From Toxonevra muliebris (lineage: Eukaryota > Arthropoda > Insecta > Diptera > Pallopteridae): DNA of 64,000 nucleotides. The stretch's first letter is position 1; the number at the start of each line of letters is the position of its first letter. Positions 43,501 to 50,400 of this stretch are shown here, piece by piece. The translations under genes and the position numbers were made by a program. The stretch covers positions 12,540,704-12,604,703 of the forward strand of contig OY829328.1 in NCBI GenBank assembly GCA_963691655.1, read 5' to 3'. The notes beneath the pieces were generated by a model. That model was given only the letters and a program-made list of their open reading frames with translations, was not told the DNA's origin and ran no database searches.

Positions 43501-45102
43501 TTTGACTTACGAACTAAATCGCAAGAAAATATTCAATCAGTTTTTACAACTGAATTGAAAAAAAAAATAACTTTTAACCGTCACGGAAATTCGGCACAGG
43601 CAGGTTGATGAAAAAAGTTAGCAATGTAACCGTATGCCGGTACCTCTGACATACATCATTTTTGTTTTCAATTTTCTTCAAGTTTTAAATATTTTAATAT
43701 GTATGTGGTATAAAAGAAATATACTCAGAGTTACACAGTATAAGGAAAAATCTGTGAAACTCTTGTTTTCTGTGTCTTTCCACTTAATGAACAACTGAGG
43801 ATATCTGGTTTGAATCAAATTTAAATAGAATGATCTCTTGTATTCAGTGATCTAATCTAATGCCTAACAAGTTAAATTCATAAATAACCTGCTGAAAAAT
43901 AGCATTGCTTCTCAAACTTTTTGGTTTTGTCTTAGCAGAAATGCGAACTTACAACCTTGCGATTGAAGCAGCAATTCAACGCCCTTACGCATTGCAGTTA
44001 TTGGGATAATGGAGCAAAATGGTAAGCATTGAACAAAACAACTTATTCACATTTCCAATAGAGGGTGCTTGAAAACTTGTGATATAGTTCATGAACATAC
44101 AAATAAAATATGGGAATCTTTGCAGCAATATCAAGGCATCAAGATCAAGGAAGTATTAATTGTGTAAATAAAGATTTTAAAACGAATATTTATGTAAATA
44201 AAGCTATAAACAAAGTGATTAATACTACATGATGTTTCCAATCAAAATTTTCATTACTCTGATGTTTTTTTCATAGAAAAAATTTAAATGAGAGTTGTGA
44301 TTGTATTAGTAGTTCCCAAAAAAATTTTCTTTTTTTCCTTTTGGTTTTTAAGAGAAACACACAAAAGTCTATGGACTACGATGATGGTAAGAAAGGGAAA
44401 ATCAGAATTTTACGCACTTTGTTGTTGTCCCTTTTACGCGCGTAAATCGCGCATGCAATATACTTTCAAAAATTGACAATAGAGTACAAACACACACACA
44501 CATATATATACACGCTCCTCTCATATGTGTAAGCGAATACTAACGCAAGTACACTGTGCGAAAAATAGAAATGTATTTTACTACCAACACAAATACAAAT
44601 AACCGCACTTTATAGTTTTATTTATTAACACAATGAAAAAATTTCAGAAATTTTCGAGCAAAGAATTTTTCACATTTTTTTCTCACTTGAATGTGAAAAT
44701 TTTAGCAATTTTCTTTCTTTATTTTTTTTGCTAGATTGTTTTTGTGATTTTTATATAATATCGTTACTAAATGAAAATCATCTTCTTTTCTTCTCAGTAT
44801 ATAAGATTTTAAATTTAGTTTTGCATTTTATTTTTATTTTGTTATTTTTTTTCTAGCTGTAGCTGCTACTTATTGCTGTTGCACTTACACCAGAAAACCG
44901 CAACGTAATCCTTTTCGGCCAAAAGCTTTTCCAATTGTTTAGCATTGACCTCCTCGATGACGGCCTCTGGTTCAATGTGCACGGGCGGGGGCGGCGCGGC
45001 CTGTGATCCTTTTTTATTAGCACCATTAACATATCCGGGAAAACTTAGTGCCAATACTGTGCACACGCATAGCGTTAGAAATTTTATTCGCGAAAAAGTC
45101 AT
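7318..45102 (-). CDS. l(2)01289: Tandem thioredoxin-fold array protein with alternative C-termini (gene span)
   Basis: Minus-strand gene of at least 31 coding exons. The N-terminus is a signal peptide (MTFSRIKFLTLCVCTVLALS, cleavage near VNG). The body repeats a ~105-residue unit: (I/V)EEV(T/N)..ML..L, VAVFF-Tyr, sometimes CxxC, then LE.IDDE.D..GI.FVK..D...AKEYG, the cis-Pro-like PALVYF, P.IYEGDL..E.EVLEWL. These are the beta-alpha-beta and cis-Pro landmarks of thioredoxin folds. The membrane isoform (~1691 residues) has 15 units and a C-terminal helix. CxxC is kept as CVTC, CRKC, CESC, CKQC, CEQC, CNIC and CAEC, stretched to C-x5-C in unit 7, and lost in seven units. I identify it with Drosophila l(2)01289/CG9432, annotated as a predicted disulfide isomerase, from memory. 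Role in ER folding or calcium storage is inference. Confidence 0.88.
7600..7782 (-). CDS. l(2)01289: Membrane branch exon M11: unit 15, no CxxC
   Basis: 183 bases; Tyr-EHNQQDSIAS in place of CxxC, LENIDSETDNLDITFVKM, LPAMVYF, PSIYRG; donor GTAATA. Confidence 0.88.
7858..8024 (-). CDS. l(2)01289: Membrane branch exon M10: end of unit 14, start of unit 15
   Basis: 167 bases; KQVPVLYDGDMHQHDKVITW, then EIEEVNRKMLDKLLEENEFL and TVFF. Donor GTAAGT. Confidence 0.88.
8099..8255 (-). CDS. l(2)01289: Membrane branch exon M9: unit 14, CAEC
   Basis: 157 bases; Tyr-DEDCAEC, LEEIDGEADMFGIDFVKI, IPSLVYF; donor GTATGA in phase 2. The intron is short (74 bases). Confidence 0.89.
8315..8481 (-). CDS. l(2)01289: Membrane branch exon M8: end of unit 13, start of unit 14
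   Basis: 167 bases; NGNPLLFEGDLQNEQSVLEW, then EIEEVNERMLERLMAESTLL and VVFF. Donor GTAAAT. Confidence 0.89.
8570..8726 (-). CDS. l(2)01289: Membrane branch exon M7: unit 13, CNIC
   Basis: 157 bases; Tyr-KINCNIC, LELIDDECDVFGIHMVKI, FPALVYF; phase-2 donor GTAATA inside the YFR motif, as in exon 2. Confidence 0.88.
8727..9777 (-). other. Intron / 3'UTR between T2 and M7
   Basis: AT-rich; the plus-strand frame at 9266-9490 has no recognisable motif. No feature called. Confidence 0.6.
9778..9992 (-). CDS. l(2)01289: Candidate alternative terminal exon T2
   Basis: 215 bases to a stop at 9780-9778; acceptor CATCCTCAG and the correct phase. The split codon gives Leu, then PPERNGKPPAYCRNFCSPIS and a Lys/Arg/Asn-rich tail ending RIRYSYIIKNYG. 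A Cys pair (CRNFC) again stands near the unit's redox position. Support is phase, acceptor and the parallel with T1 and A4; no homolog is recognised. Confidence 0.5.
10260..10391 (-). CDS. l(2)01289: Membrane branch exon M6: end of unit 12, start of unit 13
   Basis: 132 bases; GELNEEEEVLQWLITQKT, then IELITRQMLETMVEETQYL and AVYF. Its phase-1 end can join T2 (9992) or M7 (8726). Confidence 0.88.
10509..10691 (-). CDS. l(2)01289: Membrane branch exon M5: unit 12, CEQC
   Basis: 183 bases; Tyr-ADGCEQC, LENIDDDCDKHGITFVKT, YPALVYF, PNVFEG. Acceptor GAATCAG, donor GTAAGA. Confidence 0.89.
10692..11261 (-). other. 3'UTR of T1 isoform / intron upstream of M5
   Basis: AT-rich with CATT and TATATG repeats next to the T1 stop. 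No feature recognised. Confidence 0.5.
11262..11482 (-). CDS. l(2)01289: Candidate alternative terminal exon T1
   Basis: 221 bases ending in a stop; acceptor AATTCAG. The split codon gives Trp rather than Tyr, then NKTQCDICNSKAARKARLKK, a Glu/Ala/Gly-rich stretch and HEEGRELSILTNE. It has CDIC where a unit would have CxxC, then leaves the fold, so it looks like a truncated module with a charged tail. It would make a soluble protein of about 1320 residues. Confidence 0.65.
11483..12603 (-). other. Intron between M4 and T1
   Basis: AT-rich intron with no recognised feature. Confidence 0.6.
12604..12741 (-). CDS. l(2)01289: Membrane branch exon M4: end of unit 11, start of unit 12
   Basis: 138 bases; GDLYEEEQILAWLLTQK, then VIEDLEGERLVHLIEESG and IAVYF. 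Its phase-1 end can join T1 (11482) or M5 (10691). Confidence 0.87.
12819..13007 (-). CDS. l(2)01289: Membrane branch exon M3: unit 11, CKQC
   Basis: 189 bases; Tyr-SDDCKQC, VEHIDDDADKAGIDFVKIDD, LPAILFF, PVIYAG. Donor GTTAGT is non-standard at position 3. Confidence 0.86.
13100..13423 (-). CDS. l(2)01289: Membrane branch exon M2: unit 10, no CxxC
   Basis: 324 bases, one whole module, phase 1. Tyr-KEDDPDSPRV in place of CxxC, IELIDDEALEYGIYVVKM, NPPGLTYF, YDGDIDDEEEILDWL, IEQVNRKMFEKI. Donor GTACGT. Confidence 0.87.
13794..13925 (-). CDS. l(2)01289: Membrane branch exon M1: end of unit 9, start of unit 10
   Basis: 132 bases; GNIEKSSEVFKWILEQK, then IELIDRETLFEYIGTKDF and LAVVF. The acceptor (CTAG after a long A run) has a poor pyrimidine tract, which fits a regulated splice choice. 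Confidence 0.8.
14817..15063. mobile_element. hAT-type MITE
   Basis: 247 bases. The ends CAGAGTTTCTCAAACTGTGG and (reverse complement) CAGCGGTTCTCAAGCTCTTT are typical hAT terminal repeats; GGTACGCG recurs in both arms. The flanks AACTAGAG and AACAAGCG agree at 6 of 8 bases, an aged 8-bp target duplication. No coding capacity. Confidence 0.75.
15170..15440. repeat. Dispersed repeat, copy 1
   Basis: Shares with 56940-57190 the start TTAGGTTAGGTTG, AACAGGC(C/T)..AAAA, AAAACTTCAGC, the CCTCCCCTATTCC block and GCCAAAG/GGCAAAG. The 57 kb copy lies just after LINE remains, so this may be a LINE 3' end or a separate SINE-like repeat. Confidence 0.5.
18180..18754 (-). CDS. l(2)01289: Acidic branch terminal exon A4
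   Basis: 575 bases to a stop at 18182-18180. After DDECFYVGLGHDGHSARRGN and an FQCC motif it is Ser/Lys-rich with a pure Asp/Asn run, then a Gly/aromatic end (GMFGFGKYIIW). VSYTSPRK echoes VSYGKPKE in exon A2. No KDEL-type retrieval signal and no membrane helix, so retention in the ER would need another means. Confidence 0.82.
18755..20130 (-). other. Intron between acidic exons A3 and A4
   Basis: About 1.4 kb, extremely AT-rich with many A/T runs. No exon or element recognised. Confidence 0.65.
20131..20172 (-). CDS. l(2)01289: Acidic branch exon A3 (microexon)
   Basis: 42 bases, phase 1 both ends; encodes DTMKRKNNRISEEE. Acceptor TTAACAG, donor GTAAAA. Could be optional, since skipping it keeps the frame. 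Confidence 0.6.
20369..22771 (-). CDS. l(2)01289: Acidic branch exon A2: giant Asp/Glu-rich domain with Lys/Arg boxes
   Basis: 2403 bases, about 801 codons with no stop, phase 1 both ends (acceptor AATATAG, donor GTAATT). Runs of ~30-40 residues made almost only of Asp, Glu and Asn alternate with 10-13-residue basic boxes such as KRKSRSKRSRR. At least five boxes at 21183-21790 are near-identical repeats. Near the 3' end it carries VSYGKPKEKSRFTKVSIRKK, more acid, then KHKPAKIHRVSDLCSG. Asp/Glu tails of this kind bind calcium weakly with high capacity (as in calsequestrin and calreticulin); that role is inferred. The upstream Met of the longer open frame (22832) is in the intron and is not used in this model. 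Confidence 0.85.
21183..21790 (-). repeat. Coding minisatellite in exon A2
   Basis: Copies of the basic-box phrase (plus-strand CCTCCTACTTCGTTTG) begin at 21183, 21330, 21471, 21612 and 21765, spacings 147, 141, 141 and 153, all multiples of three. The intervening (TCATCN)n is trinucleotide-like. Confidence 0.85.
23277..23327 (-). CDS. l(2)01289: Acidic branch exon A1
   Basis: 51 bases; GNLRNENRVLQWLINQK completes the last helix of unit 9, then the donor GTAAGC in phase 1. Short but framed by a good TTACAG acceptor and the expected motif. Confidence 0.78.
23397..23579 (-). CDS. l(2)01289: Array gene exon 13: unit 9, CESC; branch point of isoforms
   Basis: 183 bases; Tyr-DDDKCESC, LETIDDDTDKHGIQFVK, FPALVYY, PIMYDG; donor GTAAGT. 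Its phase-1 end fits either the acidic branch (23327) or the membrane branch (13925), both of which continue with Gly-Asn and a helix ending in a W-hydrophobic pair. Confidence 0.87.
23644..23781 (-). CDS. l(2)01289: Array gene exon 12: end of unit 8, start of unit 9
   Basis: 138 bases; GELMKEEEILDWVIELHE, then DVIESVDRKTLQVLINDV and HLAVFF. Donor GTAAGT. Confidence 0.88.
23858..24040 (-). CDS. l(2)01289: Array gene exon 11: unit 8, no CxxC
   Basis: 183 bases; Tyr-KEGDKKAQKI, LENIDDECEEKDIDFVKT, LPALAFY, IYTG. Acceptor GGAACAG, donor GTAAGC. Confidence 0.88.
24120..24764 (-). CDS. l(2)01289: Array gene exon 10: units 6 and 7 fused in one exon
   Basis: 645 bases (215 codons), two full units with no intron between them. 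Unit 6 lacks CxxC (Tyr-DDKEDKQDI). Unit 7 has VVVFFTGPCEPGEKCDKT, the only unit without Tyr after VFF and with a C-x5-C spacing; its redox loop is therefore unusual. Confidence 0.9.
24835..25149 (-). CDS. l(2)01289: Array gene exon 9: unit 5 in one exon, no CxxC
   Basis: 315 bases, same length and phase as exon 8. Tyr-DKDQKKSQKI, LENIDDECDQNDIAFVKI, IPSIVFF, PHIYEGDL, VTDEMKDKLVESTEHLAVIF. The similarity to exon 8 suggests module duplication. Confidence 0.9.
25150..25967 (-). other. Intron between array exons 8 and 9
   Basis: 818 bases, AT-rich; stop codons in all frames and no recognised element. Confidence 0.7.
25968..26282 (-). CDS. l(2)01289: Array gene exon 8: unit 4 in one exon, no CxxC
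   Basis: 315 bases, exactly 105 codons, phase 1 both ends, so it is one exchangeable module. Tyr-DDNNDKKSQKV at the active-site position, LENIDDECDALGITFVKI, VPKLIYF, IYEGNL, ITDEMLDLIIAKMPYVAVLY. Confidence 0.9.
26349..26529 (-). CDS. l(2)01289: Array gene exon 7: end of unit 3, start of unit 4
   Basis: 181 bases; IPAIVYFEKKTPNIYDGDL, then EIEDVTDEMLDKMVKEGR and MAVLF. Donor GTAAAT. Confidence 0.87.
26620..26753 (-). CDS. l(2)01289: Array gene exon 6: first part of unit 3, no CxxC
   Basis: 134 bases. Tyr-DHGNDDSMTV replaces the CxxC site, then LEQIDDDCDKHGIQFVKIDD and YGIDS. The only phase-0 intron of the gene follows (26619-26530, about 90 bases), just before the cis-Pro motif. Confidence 0.86.
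26846..26989 (-). CDS. l(2)01289: Array gene exon 5: end of unit 2, start of unit 3
   Basis: 144 bases; GELSREEDVLEWLVQNK, then DVIEDVTAKTLSTLISNI and NLVVLF. Acceptor TACAG, donor GTATGA (weaker than its neighbours). Confidence 0.87.
27072..27254 (-). CDS. l(2)01289: Array gene exon 4: unit 2, CRKC
   Basis: 183 bases, phase 1 in and out. Tyr-KPQCRKC, LENIDDEADQLGIGFVKI, LPALVYY, PIIYEG. First of the 183-base exon class that ends at the YEG motif. Confidence 0.9.
27947..28110. mobile_element. Short inverted-repeat element (MITE candidate)
   Basis: About 164 bases. Left arm ATCACATTGCCAACAGTTGTC and right arm (reverse complement) ATCACACTGGCAACAGTTGT match over most bases. A smaller palindrome (GCGACAA..TTGTCGC) lies inside the left arm. 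No target duplication seen. Confidence 0.5.
33201..33506. mobile_element. Tc1-like MITE
   Basis: About 306 bases. Ends CAGTATGGTCAAAAATTGTT and (reverse complement) CAGCCGGTCCAAAAATTATT have the GGTCAAAAA-TATTCA style of Tc1-type ends. A TA precedes the left end; the right TA is not exact. No coding capacity. Confidence 0.55.
35532..35698 (-). CDS. l(2)01289: Array gene exon 3: end of unit 1, start of unit 2
   Basis: 167 bases; acceptor CTGCAG, donor GTGAGT. Encodes PIIYDGDLMDEEGVLDFL, then RIEEVNAKILLKIIEDTDFV and VLF before the next split Tyr codon. Confidence 0.88.
35799..35955 (-). CDS. l(2)01289: Array gene exon 2: unit 1, CVTC
   Basis: 157 bases; the split codon gives Tyr, then ARSCVTC, KIDDDTDSFGVDFVKI and FPALTYF. 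The phase-2 donor lies inside the YFR motif. This is the exon pattern 157+167 also seen in units 13 and 14. Confidence 0.88.
36190..36780 (+). pseudogene. LINE (jockey-clade-like) RNase H and C-terminal relic
   Basis: Two frames carry ICSDSQAALKALANPVSSSK and KHNKLCLIWVPN, then ANEGSAITPGGPEPF, the core of a LINE RNase H domain. FCQSCLENDDTTEQYLCSCP follows, the Cys-rich end common in this clade. A frame change near 36430 and the loss of everything upstream show it is dead and 5' truncated. Confidence 0.75.
37690..37980 (+). pseudogene. Mariner transposase fragment
   Basis: A broken frame reads ELLKSGKTVN, RYRQQMIKLN, KRPEWTSRHGKMILQQDNAP and SHSAKA, the middle of a mariner transposase including the second catalytic Asp of QQDNAPSH. 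Stops and frame changes interrupt it. It sits between GGAGC-rich flanks (37190-37270 and 38085-38155) that may be another element's ends. Confidence 0.7.
38512..38567. repeat. Short tandem repeat, 14-base unit x4
   Basis: AAAGTCAGTGACCC repeated four times with two substitutions. Confidence 0.9.
42041..42912. mobile_element. MITE with TTA target duplication, split by a SINE
   Basis: Terminal repeats TAGTGCGAACACACAAGAG and (reverse complement) TAGTACGAACATACGAGAG; flanked by TTA at 42038-42040 and 42913-42915, as in PIF/Harbinger-type insertions. About 548 bases without the SINE and its duplicated target. The right part matches 5692-6138. Confidence 0.75.
42061..42373 (-). mobile_element. 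tRNA-derived SINE, full length, copy 1
   Basis: 313 bases between two exact copies of CACACAAGAGT (42050-42060 and 42374-42384). On the minus strand the head contains a pol III A box (TAGCCTAGTGG) and a perfect B box (GGTTCGATTCC); the stem-loop CTAGA-CTTTCA-TCTGG resembles a tRNA-Glu anticodon arm. The 3' end is a short (AACCT)n tail. LINE machinery would have moved it. Confidence 0.85.
44889..45102 (-). CDS. l(2)01289: Array gene exon 1: signal peptide and start of unit 1
   Basis: 71 codons plus one base; donor GTAAGT. Signal peptide of ~27 residues, a Pro-rich linker (APPPPVHIEPE), then VIEEVNAKQLEKLLAEKDYV, the first helix and strand of unit 1. The single Met start is followed by a hydrophobic core, and the upstream sequence has no better start. 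Confidence 0.88.
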
Positions 45103-45660
45103 AATTTTTCTCTTCTTTTTTCAACTATTTCTACTTTGACTTTATCCGTTGCGAAATTTCCAAAAAAAAAAAAATAATTTAACTTAAAATTAAAAAATTC
45201 ATCAGTGCAAAATTTTAACTAAAACGAGATAGAATAAATAAACGTAAAATTAGAATCGATTAAGTAACTTTTCCGTTAGTTTTTTATACTCGACGAACTT
45301 TTAAAATTTTAAATTGTTGAAATCAAAAAAAAAAAAAAAAAATTAAGAAATAAATTTTTTTAAATTGAAATTCACTATTATTTTGATTAAGAATTTAACA
45401 AAAGTTATAAAATTAATGAAACTAAATTTTCTTTTCTTTTTCGTTCGTTCGTTTTTCTTTTTCTGTGTGTGTATAACAATTTTTTTTTCTAGTATATTTT
45501 TGGTACAAAATATTTATATATATATTTATATATGTATGTAGGAAAATTAAAATATTCAACGTTTTCCGCGGACTAATTTATTTTTGGTTTTTTAAGTTTT
45601 TTTTTTTTTATTTTTTTGTTCCACTCTGTGCAGAGGTCCGCTCGCAACTGAATGAGATTC
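45103..45660 (-). promoter_or_regulatory. Candidate 5'UTR and core promoter of the array gene
   Basis: An insect-type initiator (TCAGTT, A at 45649) lies 547 bases before the start codon, and GGAACA at +28 to +33 is one mismatch from a DPE. No intron or upstream start that would exclude this is evident. A candidate only; other initiators exist in such DNA. Confidence 0.3.
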
Positions 45661-46146
45661 GGTGAAATTTCCGCTGAGGATCGGTTTCTATAGCAGTAAA
45701 GCTTCATATATGCTTTTTCGGACAACCGAAAAGGCATGATCGTTGGTGAAAATGCCATTGTTTTGGTGCTCGATGCACGGAATGAAAATCTAAAAAAAAG
45801 CTTAAAACTTGCCACTTGCGAAGGAGAAAACTAAAATTGCATACTCATTTAAATATGTATGTAAATGAAAAATGGTTCGCATGGAAAAACAATTCGCGAA
45901 AAGTTCATTGAAATTTTTACTAGAAATTTTGTTTACAGTGTGAAGGACGATAATTTTATTGCTGAATGCTTTGTTTATGACAAAATAATTTTGACTGTAC
46001 AACTACGAGGAAGTTTTGTGGAATAAATGATAGGGTATTTATTTATTATTTTTGGTTAAGGTCATGGGCAGAGATTATACAAAATCATTTTAATAACGAG
46101 AATCTGTCAGTCACAGTATGCATAAATATTTTTCAAACACATAGTA

Positions 46147-47430
46147 AGGAGTGAGATTGAAAAAATCTTAACACACGTTTTATTTAATAATTTTGTTTGG
46201 GTGTAAAATTTAAAAATTTCTTCGATCTAGTTTTCTTTGAAAAATATGTCTTTTGTTATTTTTAATGACAAACATGTTGATTTATTGTGAGTTTGATCAA
46301 AATGAGTGAAGAAAAAGAAGAACGTCTTAAAATTATTAAAAATTTTCAAAAAAATCCGAATTGGTCCTACAAAAAATTGGCCAAAGAATTGAAGGTCTGC
46401 CGTCAAACTGTTTTCAATGTCATTAAACAGTTTGAGGAGAATTTGACCATCGATAGGAAACCTGGTTCGGGAAGAAAACAAGGACCACGTGATATTAGGA
46501 AAGCCAAGAAAATAGAAAGCATATTGAAAATATCTCCAAACACATCTGGTAGAAAAGCTGCCCGGTTAGCCTAGTGCTCTGACTATTTGGTGCGAAAAGT
46601 AAAGGGCAATGCAGATTGGAAAACATACAAAGTCCAAAAAGTTCCAAACAGGAATGCTGCAAAAAATTTAGACGCCAAAAGTAGGGCTCGGAAATTAAAA
46701 TCGAATTTCATACAAAAATATTCATGTTGTATAATGGACGACGAAACGTATGTACTGGCAGATTTTACGCAGCTTCCGGGTCAAAATTTTTATGTTGCTG
46801 ATGCTCGAGGAAATGTCGAAAAACAATTTAGAATCCAAAAGCAGACAAAATTTCCTAAAAAATTTCTGGTATGGCAAGCTATATGCAGTTGCGGCAAAAG
46901 AAGCAAGTCATTTGTTATAGTGGGCTCTATAAATACCTAAATATACATCAAAGAATGTTTGAAAAAAAGACTTCTTACTTTCATAAGAGAGCACAATGTG
47001 TCGACATATTTTTGGCCCGATTTGGCATCACGGCAAGAAAGCTCTGGAGTGGTACCAAAGTAATAAAATAGTTTTTGTACCAAGAGAGGCCAACCCTCCA
47101 AATTGTCCGGAGCTAAGACCAGTGGACATATATTGGGCTCTTGTGAAAAGAAACTTAAAGAGCACAAAAAAGGTGTCCCAAAATATCGAAGATTTTAAAA
47201 GGAGATGGGCAAACTGTTCCAAAAAAGTGTCTGAAACAACTATCAAATCTCTAATGGAAGGCTTACCAAAAGAGGCCCACGAGTTCATAAATAGTGGTTA
47301 GAACTATAAAAGTTTTTTTTTCTGTAATTTGTAAAATATCAATTAAATAAAAAAAAATCAGAACTCTAAGATCAACCGTTTAAAAATTATTGAATTTTAT
47401 ATATGTTAAGATATTTTCGATCTCACTCCT
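46147..47430 (+). mobile_element. Broken Tc1/mariner-superfamily transposon, complete ends
   Basis: 1284 bases with 27-base terminal repeats (AGGAGTGAGAT(T/C)GAAAA) matching at 25 positions, flanked by TA on both sides. One degenerate transposase gene inside. The nearly matching ends suggest a moderately young insertion. Confidence 0.9.
46287..47301 (+). pseudogene. Tc1/mariner-superfamily transposase, inactivated
   Basis: An N-terminal helix-turn-helix (WSYKKLAKELKVCRQTVFNV) and GSGRK hinge are followed by a stop at 46572-46574. The reading resumes with KTYKVQKVPNRN, then MDDETYV (first catalytic Asp) and FLVWQAICSCGK. FWPDLAS (second Asp) is followed by a short deletion and frameshift near 47030, then ELRPVDIYWALVKRNL with Asp at the third catalytic position. 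The residue spacing suggests a DD37D-like group once the deletion is allowed for, but this is uncertain. Not able to make active protein. Confidence 0.85.
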
Positions 47431-50400
47431 TATATATGTATAAACACTATGATTTTCAAGGATTTATTTTAATATTTGTGTGAGAATATAGATATTTTAA
47501 AAGTTTTCAAAAGTAGATAGAGATAAAGGTTTGATAATTTCCCGGAAGTTTTTCTCTGTTGAATTTGCGAGTAATATGGGAAAAAAAGTTGAACATCCCA
47601 GGCTTTGCATTATTCCTATAAATTTCGAACTCCCGCGAGTTCCTTGTTTCATGCTGGCCTAAAAAAAAATAAATTAAAATAACGAAATTAAGATTAATCT
47701 TTAAACAAAAAAAAAAATAAAATAAATACCAATGAAACTATTTTCCCAGTGTTTTATTTATTTAATTTTTTTTAAAGAAAATATTTAGAAAATGACGTGA
47801 AGTTTTGCTTTTTAGTTTTGCGGCTAAATTCGATTTGGAAACGATTAATCCGACATCCCTACAGTCCGATTCCGAGTTGCTCGTATATAAAGTTTAATCT
47901 CCATCGCTAATATGCTAAAGAAAAAATTTATCGTTCAAAATTTTAGAGATTTAGCAAAAATGCGATTCTAAATCTTACGTCTTTTAGCTCATATAATTAG
48001 TTTCTTTATTCGTCGCTATTGGCGCTATTATAATCACCTATTTTAATGTAAAAAAAAGTTTGCAATTGTTTGTAAACAAATAAAATTGTATAAATGAAAT
48101 GCAGATAAGCATTTTAACATGAAATTATGAAAATAGAAAACCAGCTCCCATATGCGCATAAATGTACTTGATTGAATTTAATCAGAAATCTGTAAAATAT
48201 ACTTATATATGATTTCTATTTTAATTAAAAATTATATTAATAACTTAACCTTTATTTTTGAATACAAATTTTAGTAACAAGTTCTTTTCGTCTCTAAAAG
48301 TATTTCACTTAAGGGGTTATATACACTTTTGTTGGCCGAAAAAATCGAAAAATCATGGGGAGGAAATTTCAATAATTAATTTTTAGTTTTAAATACAAGA
48401 AATCAAATACAATCACCTGCGAGCCCAAGAGGGGAGGAGGGTTTCATTTAGGCTGCTTGTTTGCCTGATTGTTGTAGAACCACTAAAACTATTTATTTTT
48501 AACCTACAGGTTTGTTCTCAATCACAACGGTTTTGTGTTAAATCCCCAATGTGGATCCGCAAGTGAATGCAATTAAGTATTTGTTAGATCCTACCACACA
48601 GAAGAAAATAATGCTGAAAAACCACGCCTTAGAAATTAAAAAAAAAAAAATTTAATTAAAGAATAACATTTTAACATTGCCTCCTAAAATTTCGCATTTG
48701 ATCTGATAATATTTTTCTAAACTTTGTTTTCTCGAAAACCGTTCACTCGATCACGTGGAAATGAATACAAACTAAAGGATGAAATAAAATTCCGATGACG
48801 ACATTTATTAAAAATTCAAAATTTAATAACAATTTTTCTGGCAAAGTTGTTTTTTCAACAGCCGGCATTCGGTCAAAAAATCATTTTTTTGAGAAACGTT
48901 TAATTCACCCGCCTGAAGAAACCTTTTTCCTTCTTTGGGATGAAAATTCCATAAAAAAGGAATCGGAACGTTTATAACTCCCACACTAATTAATTTTTCT
49001 AGCCACTTTACTTATATGCATAGCAAAAAAAAAAAAAAAAAAAATAGTAATGGAAGGTGGGAAAGGGGGTTATAAATTTTTCATTCCTATTTTTAAAATT
49101 TAATTTAAAATCAAAACGATATTTTTGCATAGGTTCTTTTTTGCAGTGTTATTAATAACAAGAAAAAAATGTTTAAGAACCTCCAAAACCTACCTCCTCA
49201 ATACGGACCTGCTTGGTGCACATTATACCAAAAATTATATCTTTTTGTACACAGCTCCGTTAAAAATTAAAATTTTAATATTTTTTTCTTCGTCCAAGCA
49301 CGAGCTATACATATCTACTAACAGAATTAATTTGTTTTCCTAATTTCTGATGAATCTATCATAAGTTATTCTGACTAAGCCAGTGGAACTTTATTCTGAG
49401 GAGTCGCAGGAAATGAGATCCCAATGCCTGAATTTCCAAAATTTTGAAATGAAAATTTCACAGAATATTTGTCAAATGTTTATCTTTGTTATGGTGAAAA
49501 GTTTGAATAAAACATATCATTTATTATATTAGAAAAAATTGAGAAAATATGTTTTTTAGTCTTCGAAACCTATGTAACCCCCTTAAGAGAGAAAAAAGCT
49601 AACAAAATTCTTTTGGAATCGCAATTATCGCTAAAATTTAAGCGAATAGGAGATTTGAAACATTTCAAAATTCAGTACTTTGGATACATACAGAGTGTTT
49701 CATTTATAGACAAAATCAATATAGCGCCAAAAAGTATGCTTAAATTTTCAATAATTTCGTTGAATAATCTATTACAAATCGCGTACATATGACGCGTGTA
49801 CTTTTTTCGGATTGCAACGAATGGAAAATGAAGAAGTAGAGAAAATGACACTGTCAAAAGTTCGTTCACGCACAGCTGTTGAAAAAATTGTGTCAAATAC
49901 CAGAAAAACATGTGATTAATGTTTTCTAGTTTTTATTTTAATATTCGTTAAAGACTGCAGAAGAAAAATAAAATAAAACTACTAACAAAACTAAAAGCTC
50001 CAGAGTAGAAAGCTTAAATATTTTCATATAAATTTAAACTTTTATCTATGTTTTGTAAATGGTTTTGTGTTTTTATTGTTTTTATCTTTCGAGTTGAAAT
50101 AAACAACAGAAATTTGCTTTAGAAAAAGAAAAAGCTCCTGCTGCTGAGCAAATACGCTGCAAAGAGCGCCCTGTGTTAGTTGAATTTCTCATTTGGAATG
50201 CGGCGGACATAGAAATTGGAGCGAATAAATCAATAAATAAAGTGAACAGCGAAAAATTTATATTCTGAAGCTAAAATAAATTAACAGCAGCAAAAATTTG
50301 TCATCAAAAAGTTTATTTGTTTCATCTGTATGGTAAATACAAAAAAATTTTAAATAGTTTCAGCATTGCGAGTGCTGAAGAGTGCGTGTGTATGTGCTTG

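Larger units (their letters stand above)
35956..44888 (-). other. Intron 1 (8.9 kb) of the array gene, rich in transposon relics
   Basis: No exon-like frame with unit motifs seen. Holds the LINE relic at 36190, mariner relic at 37690, tandem repeat at 38512 and the MITE/SINE nest at 42041. The rest is AT-rich with no recognised feature. Confidence 0.7.
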
